From Winogradskya humida (lineage in GTDB: Bacteria > Actinomycetota > Actinomycetes > Mycobacteriales > Micromonosporaceae), in assembly GCF_016862215.1 (NCBI RefSeq), contig NZ_BOMN01000088.1, forward strand, positions 62,001-126,000: a stretch of 64,000 nt of DNA, read 5' to 3'. The translations under genes and the position numbers were made by a program. Below, piece by piece: positions 23,874-32,501 of this stretch (position 1 is the stretch's first letter; each line of letters begins with the position of its first letter). The notes beneath the pieces were generated by a model. The model worked only from the letters and a program-made list of their open reading frames with translations. It was not told the origin of the DNA and ran no database searches.

Positions 23874-24795
23874 CGCCGGGCCTCACCTGGACGTGGTCGG
23901 ATTCGAGGGTCAGCTTGACCCGGTCGCGCAGGGCGAGGGAGTCGACGAAGCCGGCGGGGAGCTGCATGCGGCCGGCGCGGTCGAGGACGGCGTACTCCTG
24001 GGAGACGATCTCCTCCGCGCCGTCGGCGCCGGTGCGCGCGCTGCGGCGTACCTCGGAGGCTGTTCTGCCGTCCCGGATCGCGACCGTGCGACGAACCTGG
24101 TCCGCGACGGCATGGTCGTGGGTGACCACGACGATGGTGACGCCCAGCTCGGCGTTGATGGTGCGCAGCGCTCCGAAGACGTCGGCCGCGGTGGCCTCGT
24201 CGAGCTCACCGGTCGGCTCGTCGGCGAACAGCACCTCCGGGTCGTTGGCGACCGCGACCGCCACCGCAGTGCGCTGCTGCTCGCCGCCGCTCATCTGATC
24301 GGGCCGGCGGTCCGCGCAGTGCGCGACACCGACCATCTCCAGCAGGTTCATCGCCCGGTCCCGCGACTTCTTCCCCGACAGCGTCATCGGGAGTTCGACG
24401 TTCTCCTTGGCCGTGAGGTACGGCAGCAGGTTGCGGGCCGTCTGCTGCCAGACGAAACCGACGATCTTGCGCCGGTACCGCAGGCGGCGCTTGGCGTTCA
24501 TGGTGAGCAGGTCGAACCCGGCAACCCGGGCGATTCCGGCGGTGGGGACGTCGAGGCCGGAGAGGATGTTGAGCATCGTGGACTTGCCGGAGCCGGACGC
24601 GCCGACCACCGCGAGCAGCTCGCCGCGATCGACGACCAGGTCGAGGCCCTGCAGGGCGACCACCTCGACGCCCTCGGTCTTGAAGATGCGGACCAGCCCG
24701 TCGCAGACGAGGTGCCCGCGCAGCCGGTCGGTGCCGCCGGCTCGGGCCGCTGCCCGTTCCGCTGCCCGCCGCTGCAACTCCGCCAGATCTGACAT
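23866..24795 (-). CDS. ABC exporter ATPase with a C-terminal AbrB-like tail
   Basis: The product has 309 residues. The LolD/MacB-type ATPase core (about 25-240) has Walker A GASGSGKSTML, signature MSGGEQQRTAVAVAV, Walker B VLFADEPTGELD and switch VVVTHD. After it, residues about 255-309 read EYAVLDRAGRMQLPAGFVDS then LALRDRVKLTLESDHVQV, which closely resembles a SpoVT/AbrB swapped-hairpin fold. Such a domain normally dimerises and often binds DNA; here it may link two ATPases. The ATG directly abuts the permease stop. The long N-terminal helix (1-22) is also unusual. Confidence 0.85.
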   Translation of the reverse strand: MSDLAELQRRAAERAAARAGGTDRLRGHLVCDGLVRIFKTEGVEVVALQGLDLVVDRGELLAVVGASGSGKSTMLNILSGLDVPTAGIARVAGFDLLTMNAKRRLRYRRKIVGFVWQQTARNLLPYLTAKENVELPMTLSGKKSRDRAMNLLEMVGVAHCADRRPDQMSGGEQQRTAVAVAVANDPEVLFADEPTGELDEATAADVFGALRTINAELGVTIVVVTHDHAVADQVRRTVAIRDGRTASEVRRSARTGADGAEEIVSQEYAVLDRAGRMQLPAGFVDSLALRDRVKLTLESDHVQVRPGDE

Positions 24796-27441
24796 CTAGT
24801 TGTCCTCTCCGAGTCGCAGAGATTCGCCGAGGCGCATCCGGCGGTGTGCCATGGTTTCCACCGTCACCGCGGTGATCAGGCCGGCCAGCAGCAGGCCGAG
24901 CGCCTGCAGGAGCAGCCAGGGGTGGAGGCCGACGACCGCGGGGATGCCCGCGGTGAAGGCGTCCAGGCCGAGTGACGCCCCGATCAGCCGGGGCAGGGCC
25001 CAGCCGACGAGGGTGCCGGCGACGAACGCCACCGCGAGCAGCGGTGCCAGTTCGAGCAGGAGCAGGTTGCGGCCCTGGCGCCGGGAGACGCCGAGGGTGC
25101 GCAGCCGGGACAGCGCCTGGCCGCGGCCGGGGGCGTCGGACAGCACCGCGAGCCCGACCGCGAGCAGCGCGAGCAGCACCGAACCGGCCGCTCCGGCGGT
25201 GAACACGAAGCTGAGCAGGGCGTTGACGCCGCTCTCGTCGAGCGAGCGGCGTTCCTGCTGCCAGGTCCGCACGGTGGCGAGCCGGGGCAGTTGCTCGTCG
25301 GTCACCTCGGTGGCGCCGGCGTTGATCGTGCGCTTCAGCAGGCCGAGGTAGTACTCGCGCTGGCCGGTGTTGGCGGCCACGCGGACGGCTTCCGGGTTGA
25401 AGCCGTCGCCGGTGATCAGGTAGCGGGTCGGCACGAGCGGGTCGAAGTCCGGGACGGGCAGGGCTGCCCAGGGCACCGCGATGAACTCCCGGGCCCCGAT
25501 GTCGAGGCCGGGCATCGAGCCGGCGACCTCGTCGACGCGGAAGTCGTACCGCCGGCCCTGAATGATCATCCGGCCGCCGGTGCCGACCTTCGCGGCGACG
25601 GCCGGCGAGACCACGACGGGGATCGGGCCGGTGCCCGCCTTCGCGGACAGCGCCGGCGGGAAGCGGGTGCTGTGGCTGCCGTCCACGACGAGCAGCTGGG
25701 CCTGGGTCTGCATACCCTGCGCGGGGATCAGCGGGACGCCGGAGCCGACCAGCATGGGCACGGCCGCCTTGACGCCGGGCACCGCGGTGAGCAGCTTGTC
25801 GCTGTCGGGGGCGAAGCCGAAGCCGGTCACCGTCGCGTCGGCGGGGACGATCTGCGCGGCGGCACGGTCCCGGGCGTCGTCGATGGTCGTGCGGACGGCG
25901 GCGGTGAAGACACCGGTCGCGGCGGCGACGATGAGCACGGCGACCGGCCCGGCGGACAGCGGCGCGCTGCGACCCGCGCGGGCCAGGCCGAGGAAGCCGA
26001 CCAGGCCACGGCCGCGTGCCGCCAGCCGGCCGGCCTGGCGCAGGGGCCAGGGCAGCAGGCGTACGACGACCAGCGCCGCCGCCGCACCGAGCAGCACCGG
26101 CACGACGACCAGGAACGGGTCGACCTCCTCCTGCAGGCCGCGCCGCCGCAGGAGCACCACCCCGAACCCGGCCAGCAGCACCAGGAACACCTCCGCGGCG
26201 AGCCGGCGCGGACCGGGACGCGGCGACGCCCGGCCGGTGCGGGGGCGCGAGCGGGCGGCGAGCAGCGGCGCCACGCCGGCGGCGATGACGAGGACCACGG
26301 CGAGCAGCGGCGCGTCCGTGGCGGGGGTGCGGCCGGGGAGCAGGGTGGCGGCGAGCCAGCCGAGCACGACCGCGGGGGCCGTGACGAGGGCGGTCTCGGC
26401 GAGGGTCCGCAGGGCGGCACGGCGTGCTGTCCCGCCACGGGCGCTGAGCAGTGCGTACTCCTCGCGGCGCCGGTCGGTCATCAGCAGCGCGGCGAGCACG
26501 ATCAGGCCGAGGACGGTGGCGACGAGGCCGGACTCGACAACCGCCACGGTCGCCCGGGCGGACCGCTGCCGGGCGGTGAACTCGCTGAGCTCGGTGTCCA
26601 GGGTCGTGGTGAGCTTCAGGTCCTGATCGACCGGGGTACGCCGGGCGTTGACCACGGCCGTGGTGAGCGGCGCGACGACCGACGCGTCGAGGCGGTCCGG
26701 GTCGAGGCGGTAACGCCAGGTGTACGCGAGCGGCCCGGCCCCCTCCCCGAGCAGGGTGACCCCGGGATCGTCGGTGAGCAGCGCGATACCGAACGTGAAC
26801 CCGTCGTCGGGATTCGGGCAGAGGAGCCGTTCGGTCGCGAGCGGCTCCCAGCGCGGGGCCGCCGCGTCGAGCGGCTCGTAGATGCCGACAACGCGCACCG
26901 GGGTGGGGCTGCCGGCCTCGGTGCGCACGGTCAGCGCCGAGCCGACCCGCAGGTTGCCGAGCCGGGCACCGTCGCGGGAGACCATGGTCTCGGCGGTGGT
27001 GCGGGAGGCGGGGGCCCGGCCCTCGACCACGCGTACGGCGGCCGCCGCACCGGACTGGTCGACCGCCCGCAGCGTGGGGCGGCAGGGGCCGGTGAACGGC
27101 GCCGGGCCGGAGATCCCCACGCCGCGCAGCGTGGACTCGGCGGCGAACCAGCGGTCCTGGACCAGGCCCGGTATCGGCGCGGGCAGGCGCTTCTCGTAGC
27201 CCGTGAGCTGCCCGCGGGCGGTCTGTGGCGGGGTCTGCGCGACGAGCCCGGGCGACGCGGTGAACACGAGGTCGCGGGTGCTCCACGGCAACCGGGCCAC
27301 GTCGGCGCGCAGGCCCCGGTCGGTGTAATGGTTCTCCAGCCGCGGCACGCCGCTGACCAGCAGCGCCCCGGCCAGGGCGAGAACGGCGAGCAGCCCGAGA
27401 TGCCCTGAATACGCCCGGACCCGGCGCACCGTCGCCCTCAT
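24796..27441 (-). CDS. FtsX/MacB-type ABC permease 2
   Basis: The 881-residue product has an N-terminal helix (about 15-35), a large exported domain (about 36-310), then FtsX-fold helices around 311-470, a second exported domain and C-terminal helices (LLSFVFTAGAAGSVLLALLA, then LLLLELAPLLAVAFV). ERRSLDESG and ALSRLRTLGVSRRQ are the cytosolic coupling segments of FtsX permeases. Its ATG overlaps the preceding stop as ATGA. With the partner permease it should form a heterodimeric exporter or mechanotransmission complex energised by the two ATPases. The substrate is unknown. Confidence 0.85.
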   Translation of the reverse strand: MRATVRRVRAYSGHLGLLAVLALAGALLVSGVPRLENHYTDRGLRADVARLPWSTRDLVFTASPGLVAQTPPQTARGQLTGYEKRLPAPIPGLVQDRWFAAESTLRGVGISGPAPFTGPCRPTLRAVDQSGAAAAVRVVEGRAPASRTTAETMVSRDGARLGNLRVGSALTVRTEAGSPTPVRVVGIYEPLDAAAPRWEPLATERLLCPNPDDGFTFGIALLTDDPGVTLLGEGAGPLAYTWRYRLDPDRLDASVVAPLTTAVVNARRTPVDQDLKLTTTLDTELSEFTARQRSARATVAVVESGLVATVLGLIVLAALLMTDRRREEYALLSARGGTARRAALRTLAETALVTAPAVVLGWLAATLLPGRTPATDAPLLAVVLVIAAGVAPLLAARSRPRTGRASPRPGPRRLAAEVFLVLLAGFGVVLLRRRGLQEEVDPFLVVVPVLLGAAAALVVVRLLPWPLRQAGRLAARGRGLVGFLGLARAGRSAPLSAGPVAVLIVAAATGVFTAAVRTTIDDARDRAAAQIVPADATVTGFGFAPDSDKLLTAVPGVKAAVPMLVGSGVPLIPAQGMQTQAQLLVVDGSHSTRFPPALSAKAGTGPIPVVVSPAVAAKVGTGGRMIIQGRRYDFRVDEVAGSMPGLDIGAREFIAVPWAALPVPDFDPLVPTRYLITGDGFNPEAVRVAANTGQREYYLGLLKRTINAGATEVTDEQLPRLATVRTWQQERRSLDESGVNALLSFVFTAGAAGSVLLALLAVGLAVLSDAPGRGQALSRLRTLGVSRRQGRNLLLLELAPLLAVAFVAGTLVGWALPRLIGASLGLDAFTAGIPAVVGLHPWLLLQALGLLLAGLITAVTVETMAHRRMRLGESLRLGEDN

Positions 27442-30400
27442 CGGTCGGCTCCCAGGTGCATGCGGGTGGCGGCGAGCCGGCGGCGCAGGGTCGAACCGGC
27501 CAGGGCGCTGAGCCCGAGCGCGAGCAGGAGCAGCAGCGCCGCCGTGCCCCCGGCCCGCCACCAGTCGACGACCAGGAACGGCGGCGGCACCGGCCGGGCG
27601 CCCTGCGGGGTCAGGATGAGCAGCGGCGCCATCGCGGCGGCCACACCGATCCCGACGACGAGCCCGGCCAGCACCCCGATCCCGGCGAGGAACGCCTGCT
27701 CGGTCATCAGCGAGCGGGCCAGCGTGCGCGGCCCGGCGCCGAGGGTGTGCAGGACGGCGAGTTCGTTGATCCGCCGCCGGGTGGTCGTGCGCACGTCGAC
27801 GAGGATCCCGGCGGCGGCGAGGAGCAGGGCCCCGAGGGCGGCGGCGAACAGTGCGGTGCGCCCGCCCACGCCGTACGCGTCGGTGGCCGAGGCCGAGGCG
27901 ATGGCCCGCCGGTCCAGGACCCGCAGGCCTCCGAGCCCGGCCGCGCCGGCGGCGGTCTCGTCGTGCGATCCCGCGGCCACCCCCAGCCACCACTCCTGCG
28001 TCTGATGCACCAGCCCGGCCTTGTGCAGCAGGTACGCCTGCAGCGACGGCAGGTCGACGAGCATCGCGGCACCCTGCTCGGAACCGGGCACCGCGACGAT
28101 GCTCCCGGCCAGCCGCACCGGCACGTCCGCGCCGGCGATCCGCAGGGTCGCGGGCCCGTCGCCGCTGAGCCGCAGCCGGCGCTGCGCGTCGGGGGTCGCC
28201 ACCACCGGCACCGGCTCCGGCCGGGCCAGGAGCGGGCGGACGATCGCGAACTTGGTGCGCCCCGAATCGGCGGCGCTGACGCCCAGCCTGAATGAGGTGG
28301 CGGTGACCTCCGACCTGCCCACGGACGGGATCCGGCCGACAGCCGTCCAGCCGTCGTCGGGGGCGACCGGTGTGGCGTCGACCGCGAGGCCGGAGAGCTC
28401 GAACTCGAGGGACAGGCCGTAGAACGCGTCGGTGTCGGCGATGAACCCGGCCAGCCGCAATCCGCTCGCCGCGGGGAGTGCCGCGCTGAACTTCCCGCTG
28501 GTCAGCGCGACGGTGGACTGGGCACCGGAGGCGTCGAGCACGACCGCGGACAGCGACGGGACACCGAGCCCGCCCGTGATCGAGAGCGTGCCGTTCAGCC
28601 GCTTACCGGCGGGCAGGTCCACCAGGGGCGGGGTGCTGCGGGCCGCGGTCAGGGTCGCGCTGAGGGCACCGGCTCCGCCGTCGTAGAGATCGCTTCGTAC
28701 GCGCAGAGTGCCCCGCGCCGCGGCCGCATCCAGCGCGATCAGCTCGACCGCACCGTCGTCGGCACTGCTCTGCACGGTCTCGCGCCAGGCCGGCAGCACC
28801 GCGGCGACGCCGGGCAGTGCCGCGAGTTTCCCGGCGCGGCTCGGGGGCGCCGTCCCGGAGATCTCCTCGAGCCGCAGGTCCGCGCCGACGCCGTGGTCAG
28901 CCTGATCGGTGACGGAGCGCCCGGCGGTCCCCGCGAGGCACCAGCCGACCGTGCCCGCGGCGACGGCGAGGGCGAGCAGCAGCACCGGCCCGGCGTGCGG
29001 GCGGCGACCGGCCTGCCACATGCCGAACAGCGGCGCGAACCGCTCGCCGCGCCCGAGGAGCCGCTCGGCGAGCCGGGCCGCGGGGGCGAGCAGGCGCAGG
29101 GCGAGCACCGCCCCGGCGAGGATGCCGAGGGTCGGGGCGGCCGCCAGCAGCGGGTCGATGCCGAGTGAGCCGCCCACCCCGGACGACAGCGGCGACGAAT
29201 ACTGCCGCAGCTGCAGCCAGCCGAGCACGGCGACGATCAGGAGCAGCAGGTCGGCCCCGGCACGCTGGATCACGCCACGCCGGGTGGGCCGCGACTGGGC
29301 GACCATGTCCTCGGTGTAGGTGCCGCCGCGCAGCACGGGCACGGTGATCGCGAGCGCGCAGCCCGCCCCGGCGACAAGGGCCACCAGCCACAGCCCCGGG
29401 TACGCCTGCCAGCCCGCCGGCTCGGACAGCCCGAACCAGCCCCGGGTGCCCGCGAGGTGCACGGCCGCGGCGGCCAGCGGCGGCGAGACCAGCACCGCGG
29501 GCAGCACCACGGCGACGGCCTCGCCCGCGGTCAGCCCGGCGAGCTGCCACGACGTGGCGCCCCGGGCCCGCAGCAGCGCCGACTCGCTGCGGCGGGACTC
29601 CGTGAGCAGGACCGCGACCAGCACCAGCGCGAGCCCGCTGAGCACGCTGATCAGCAGGATCGGGGTGACCAGGGCGGACCGGCCGACGAGGTCCGCGCGG
29701 GTCAGCCGGCCCGCGAGATCGCCGAGGCTGCTCTGCACGCTGGCGGAGCTGCCCAGGCCGGTCGCGGCGGGCAGCTCGGCGCGCTCGGCGTCGATGGCCG
29801 TCGCGGCCTGCCGTGCCCCGGCGACTCCACCCCCGGCGAGCTGGACGTCGGCGAGCCACGCGGCGGAGGCGTTGCGGGCGAAGCCGTGGTCGAAGTCGGC
29901 GCGGTCGACGACCAGCGGGCCGTACGTCGCGGAGCTCGGTGCGACCCCGCCGGAGACGTCGGGGGCCAGCTGCCAGAAGGGATCCCTGGCATCCCGCGGC
30001 CGCCAGACCCCGCTGACCACCAGCGTGGTGACCTTCCCGCTCACCCGGTCGGTCACCGGGACCCGGTCACCGGCCGCGAGCCCGAGGATCCGGGCGGCGC
30101 CCTCCCCCACGGCGGTCTGCACCGGCGACGCACCCGGCTCGGGCCACGCGCCGCCGCTCAGCACGGCGTGCTCCGGCAGCCCCTGCAGGAACATCACCGA
30201 CGCGTAGACGATGCCGCCCGAATCCGGCACGGCGTCGCCGGTGTTCCCGGACAGGGCGCGGCCGGCAGCGTACCCGGCGGAGTAGACGGTGACCGGGCGC
30301 CCGCCGAGAGCCGCCCCGAGCCGCTCCCGCACCGCGCGGTCGCGTGTGCCCAGGTCCGATGTGGTCTTCCCGGCGGAGCCGCGGACCAGCACCGAGCTCT

Positions 30401-30563
30401 CCTGCGGCGCCGCGGCGTCCAGGGTGGCGTTGACACCGGCCCCGACAACCTCGCGGCTGTACGCGACCAGCCCCGTGAGCAGCAGCGTCGCGATCAACGC
30501 CAGCCCGCCCGCGGCGGCCAGCAGCGAGCGCGCGGCACCTGCGCGCCGCACCACCAGACTCAT
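27438..30563 (-). CDS. FtsX/MacB-type ABC permease 1, first gene of the operon
   Basis: The 1041-residue product has the same build as its partner: N-terminal helix (SLLAAAGGLALIATLLLTGL), a periplasm-type domain, a helix group around 300-490 with ESRRSESALLRARGATSWQL (the FtsX coupling helix), a second exported domain (about 540-890) and final helices with RRRINELAVLHTLGAGPRTL. Two complete FtsX units in one chain match large actinobacterial exporters. The start is at ATG 30563. It opens the four-gene operon 30563 to 23196; a 110-bp gap separates it from the dehydrogenase gene upstream. Confidence 0.85.
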   Translation of the reverse strand: MSLVVRRAGAARSLLAAAGGLALIATLLLTGLVAYSREVVGAGVNATLDAAAPQESSVLVRGSAGKTTSDLGTRDRAVRERLGAALGGRPVTVYSAGYAAGRALSGNTGDAVPDSGGIVYASVMFLQGLPEHAVLSGGAWPEPGASPVQTAVGEGAARILGLAAGDRVPVTDRVSGKVTTLVVSGVWRPRDARDPFWQLAPDVSGGVAPSSATYGPLVVDRADFDHGFARNASAAWLADVQLAGGGVAGARQAATAIDAERAELPAATGLGSSASVQSSLGDLAGRLTRADLVGRSALVTPILLISVLSGLALVLVAVLLTESRRSESALLRARGATSWQLAGLTAGEAVAVVLPAVLVSPPLAAAAVHLAGTRGWFGLSEPAGWQAYPGLWLVALVAGAGCALAITVPVLRGGTYTEDMVAQSRPTRRGVIQRAGADLLLLIVAVLGWLQLRQYSSPLSSGVGGSLGIDPLLAAAPTLGILAGAVLALRLLAPAARLAERLLGRGERFAPLFGMWQAGRRPHAGPVLLLALAVAAGTVGWCLAGTAGRSVTDQADHGVGADLRLEEISGTAPPSRAGKLAALPGVAAVLPAWRETVQSSADDGAVELIALDAAAARGTLRVRSDLYDGGAGALSATLTAARSTPPLVDLPAGKRLNGTLSITGGLGVPSLSAVVLDASGAQSTVALTSGKFSAALPAASGLRLAGFIADTDAFYGLSLEFELSGLAVDATPVAPDDGWTAVGRIPSVGRSEVTATSFRLGVSAADSGRTKFAIVRPLLARPEPVPVVATPDAQRRLRLSGDGPATLRIAGADVPVRLAGSIVAVPGSEQGAAMLVDLPSLQAYLLHKAGLVHQTQEWWLGVAAGSHDETAAGAAGLGGLRVLDRRAIASASATDAYGVGGRTALFAAALGALLLAAAGILVDVRTTTRRRINELAVLHTLGAGPRTLARSLMTEQAFLAGIGVLAGLVVGIGVAAAMAPLLILTPQGARPVPPPFLVVDWWRAGGTAALLLLLALGLSALAGSTLRRRLAATRMHLGADR

Positions 30564-30673
30564 GTCGCGTTCTCCCCCTCGGCCCCCGTACCGCGAAGGG
30601 GACTATAGAGGCTGGAACGCCGCTGCCGCCTCACCCGTTGATCCTTAGCGGCGATCGTGATCGTGCTGTTGCC

Positions 30674-31615
30674 TTACTTCACGACCTGATTGATCAGCGG
30701 CTCACCGGCGAAGTGGCGGCGGGCCTGGGCGGCGGCGAGGCGGTAGACCCGGTCCTGCAGTCCCTCGGTGATCGCCCCGGAGTGCGGGGTGATCAGGACG
30801 TTCGGCAGGGTCCACAGCGGATCCTGCGACGGCAGCGGCTCGGGGTCCGTGACGTCGAGGGCCGCGGAGATCCGCCCGGAGCTGAGCTCGGCGTAGAGCG
30901 CCTTCGAGTCGACGACCGGTCCCCGCGCCGCGTTCACCACCAGGGCCCCGTCGGGCAGGGCGGCGAGGAACCCCGCGTCCACCAGGCCGCGGGTCTCGTC
31001 GTTCAACGGCGTCAGCAGCACCACGACGTCCGCCTCCGGCAGCAACCCGGGCAGCTCGGCGGTCCCCCGCACCCCGGTCCCCGGCCGCGCCGTCCGGGCG
31101 ACCAGCGTCAGCTCCACCTCGAAGGCCTCGAGCCGGCGCGCCACCGCGGTGCCGATGTTGCCGGCACCGATGATGAGCACGCGCCTGCCCCGCAGCTCCC
31201 GCGTCGGGGTCAGCCAGTCGTGCGCCCACTGCCGGGCGTGCTGGGCCCGCTGGAACGCCGGGAAGTTCCGCAGGCTCGCCAGGATCGCGGTGATCACCCA
31301 CTCCGCGGTAGCGGAGTCGTGCGCGCCCCGCGCGTCGGCCAGCGTCACCCCGGCCGGCACGATCCCCGCCCACGCGTCCGAACCGGCGCTGGGCAGCTGG
31401 ATCACCCGCAGATCGGGCAGCTCACCGACCAGCCCCCGCAGCGACAGCTGGTTGAGGAACGTCGGCACCCAGAACTCGACGCCTGCGGTGGACGACGGCA
31501 GAAGTGCGGGATCGTCCGCCACCTCCACCACGACGTCCGCGGGCAGCCCCTCGAAGTAGGGCAGCCCGGACTTGTGCGGAACCCAGATCTTTCTCACCTG
31601 CTGATACAACGCCAC
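30674..31615 (-). CDS. D-isomer-specific 2-hydroxyacid dehydrogenase
   Basis: The 313-residue enzyme reduces 2-ketoacids or oxidises D-2-hydroxyacids with NAD(P)H. It has the Rossmann motif GAGNIGTAVARRLEAF (about 150-165) and the catalytic set Arg231 (NAARGPVVD), Glu259 (DVTDPEPLP) and His278 (ITPHSGA). The start at GTG 31615 is uncertain; a second GTG at 31597 (VRKIWVPHKSG) fits the family equally well. It lies upstream of the ABC operon on the same strand with a 110-bp gap, so co-transcription is possible but not indicated. Confidence 0.87.
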   Translation of the reverse strand: MALYQQVRKIWVPHKSGLPYFEGLPADVVVEVADDPALLPSSTAGVEFWVPTFLNQLSLRGLVGELPDLRVIQLPSAGSDAWAGIVPAGVTLADARGAHDSATAEWVITAILASLRNFPAFQRAQHARQWAHDWLTPTRELRGRRVLIIGAGNIGTAVARRLEAFEVELTLVARTARPGTGVRGTAELPGLLPEADVVVLLTPLNDETRGLVDAGFLAALPDGALVVNAARGPVVDSKALYAELSSGRISAALDVTDPEPLPSQDPLWTLPNVLITPHSGAITEGLQDRVYRLAAAQARRHFAGEPLINQVVK

Positions 31616-31701
31616 GACGCGAAGACTATTCAGAGATCCCCGCCGAAATAAGCGTGCCAGTGATCACACCCCGGCCGGGAGTTGGCCAGGTCACAGCAGG
31701 C

Positions 31702-32028
31702 TCATGCCGGTTGGGGCTTGTGGGCGGCGAGGAGTTTGGCGAGCAGTGCCTGGAGCTGGCGGCGCTCCGGCTCGGTGAGGCCGGCCAACAGCTCATCCTG
31801 GACCTCGTCAGCGTGTTTCTGCAGGTCGTCAAGGTGGTGGCGGCCCGCCTCGGTGAGGCTGACGACGTTACGGCGGCGGTCGGTGGGGTCGGGATGGGCC
31901 GGGCCGAGGCGGCCGAGGATGGCGTTGATGTCGTTGCGGTCGAGGCCGAGACGGCGGCCGAGGCCGGCCTGGCTGAGCGGGCCGTATTCCTCCAGGGCGG
32001 CGAGGACGGCGAAGTCGGCCCGGGCACG
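31702..32028 (-). pseudogene. Remnant of a MarR-family regulator
   Basis: The frame reads ARADFAVLAALEEYGPLSQA then GLGRRLGLDRNDINAIL, a MarR winged helix, then DPTDRRRNVVSLTEAGRHHL and a C-terminal helix. The recognition segment between AIL and DPTDRR is shortened by about ten residues compared with the family. The frame is closed by a TGA at 32029-32031 and no ATG, GTG or TTG precedes the domain, so the N-terminus is lost. It is probably non-functional, although the reading frame itself is still clean. Confidence 0.6.
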
Positions 32029-32127
32029 TCATCATGACCAGCAGTGTCGCCGCCTCCACCGGCAGCAGCGGTGGCGGGGAGATCCGGGTGCGGGACCGGG
32101 CCGAGTTCGAGGCGGCGACGGGCGGGC

Positions 32128-32133
32128 TATCGT
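32128..32133 (+). promoter_or_regulatory. -10 box of a leaderless transcript (TM2 gene)
   Basis: TATCGT ends 7 bases before the ATG at 32141 and no ribosome binding site is present, as expected for a leaderless mRNA. Confidence 0.4.
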
Positions 32134-32140
32134 TGCGCCG

Positions 32141-32452
32141 ATGAGCCTGGGGCCGGCCGCGCTGCCGAAGTGGGAGAAGATCCGGGTGCAGCGCGCCGAG
32201 GCCGAGTACGACTCGGTGAAGAAGGACCCGCGCATCGCGTACGGGTTGTGGTGCGTCGTCGGCATCCTCGGCGGCCACCGCTTCTACCTCGGCGACACCG
32301 CACGCTCCATCGCGATGCTCTTCACCTTCGGCGGCCTCGGCGTCTGGACCCTGCTCGACGTCTTCTTCATCGCCCGCCGCGTGCGCACGGTCAACCGCAC
32401 CCGCCGCGCCGCGATCATGTCCCGCTACAACATCCTCGAAGCCCCGCAGTGA
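32141..32452 (+). CDS. TM2-domain membrane protein
   Basis: The product has 103 residues. After a charged N-terminal helix (KWEKIRVQRAEAEYDSVKKD) come two membrane helices joined by the short TM2 turn: YGLWCVVGILGGHRFYLGDT then MLFTFGGLGVWTLLDVFFI. The GGHRFYLGD segment and the terminal D-x-F are hallmarks of TM2 proteins. The role of bacterial TM2 proteins is unknown. The upstream TATCGT supports this start. Confidence 0.8.
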   Translation: MSLGPAALPKWEKIRVQRAEAEYDSVKKDPRIAYGLWCVVGILGGHRFYLGDTARSIAMLFTFGGLGVWTLLDVFFIARRVRTVNRTRRAAIMSRYNILEAPQ

Positions 32453-32487
32453 GAGCCGCGCGCGGCCGTATCCAGCGCGGGAAGGGT

Positions 32488-32493
32488 TACCGT
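32488..32493 (+). promoter_or_regulatory. -10 box of a leaderless transcript (AfsR-like gene)
   Basis: TACCGT ends 8 bases before ATG 32502, which favours that ATG over the in-frame GTG at 32496. Confidence 0.35.
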
Positions 32494-32501
32494 GGGTGTC
32501 G

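Noticed and set aside
24206..30207. Long open frames opposite or beside the ABC permease genes
   Set aside because: They arise from the GC-rich third-position bias of the real permease genes and show low-complexity Arg/Pro/Ala sequence.
32035..32145. A 36-codon plus-strand ORF overlapping the start of the TM2 gene
   Set aside because: It has no ribosome binding site and no coding-like features beyond GC bias; the -10 box of the TM2 gene lies within it.
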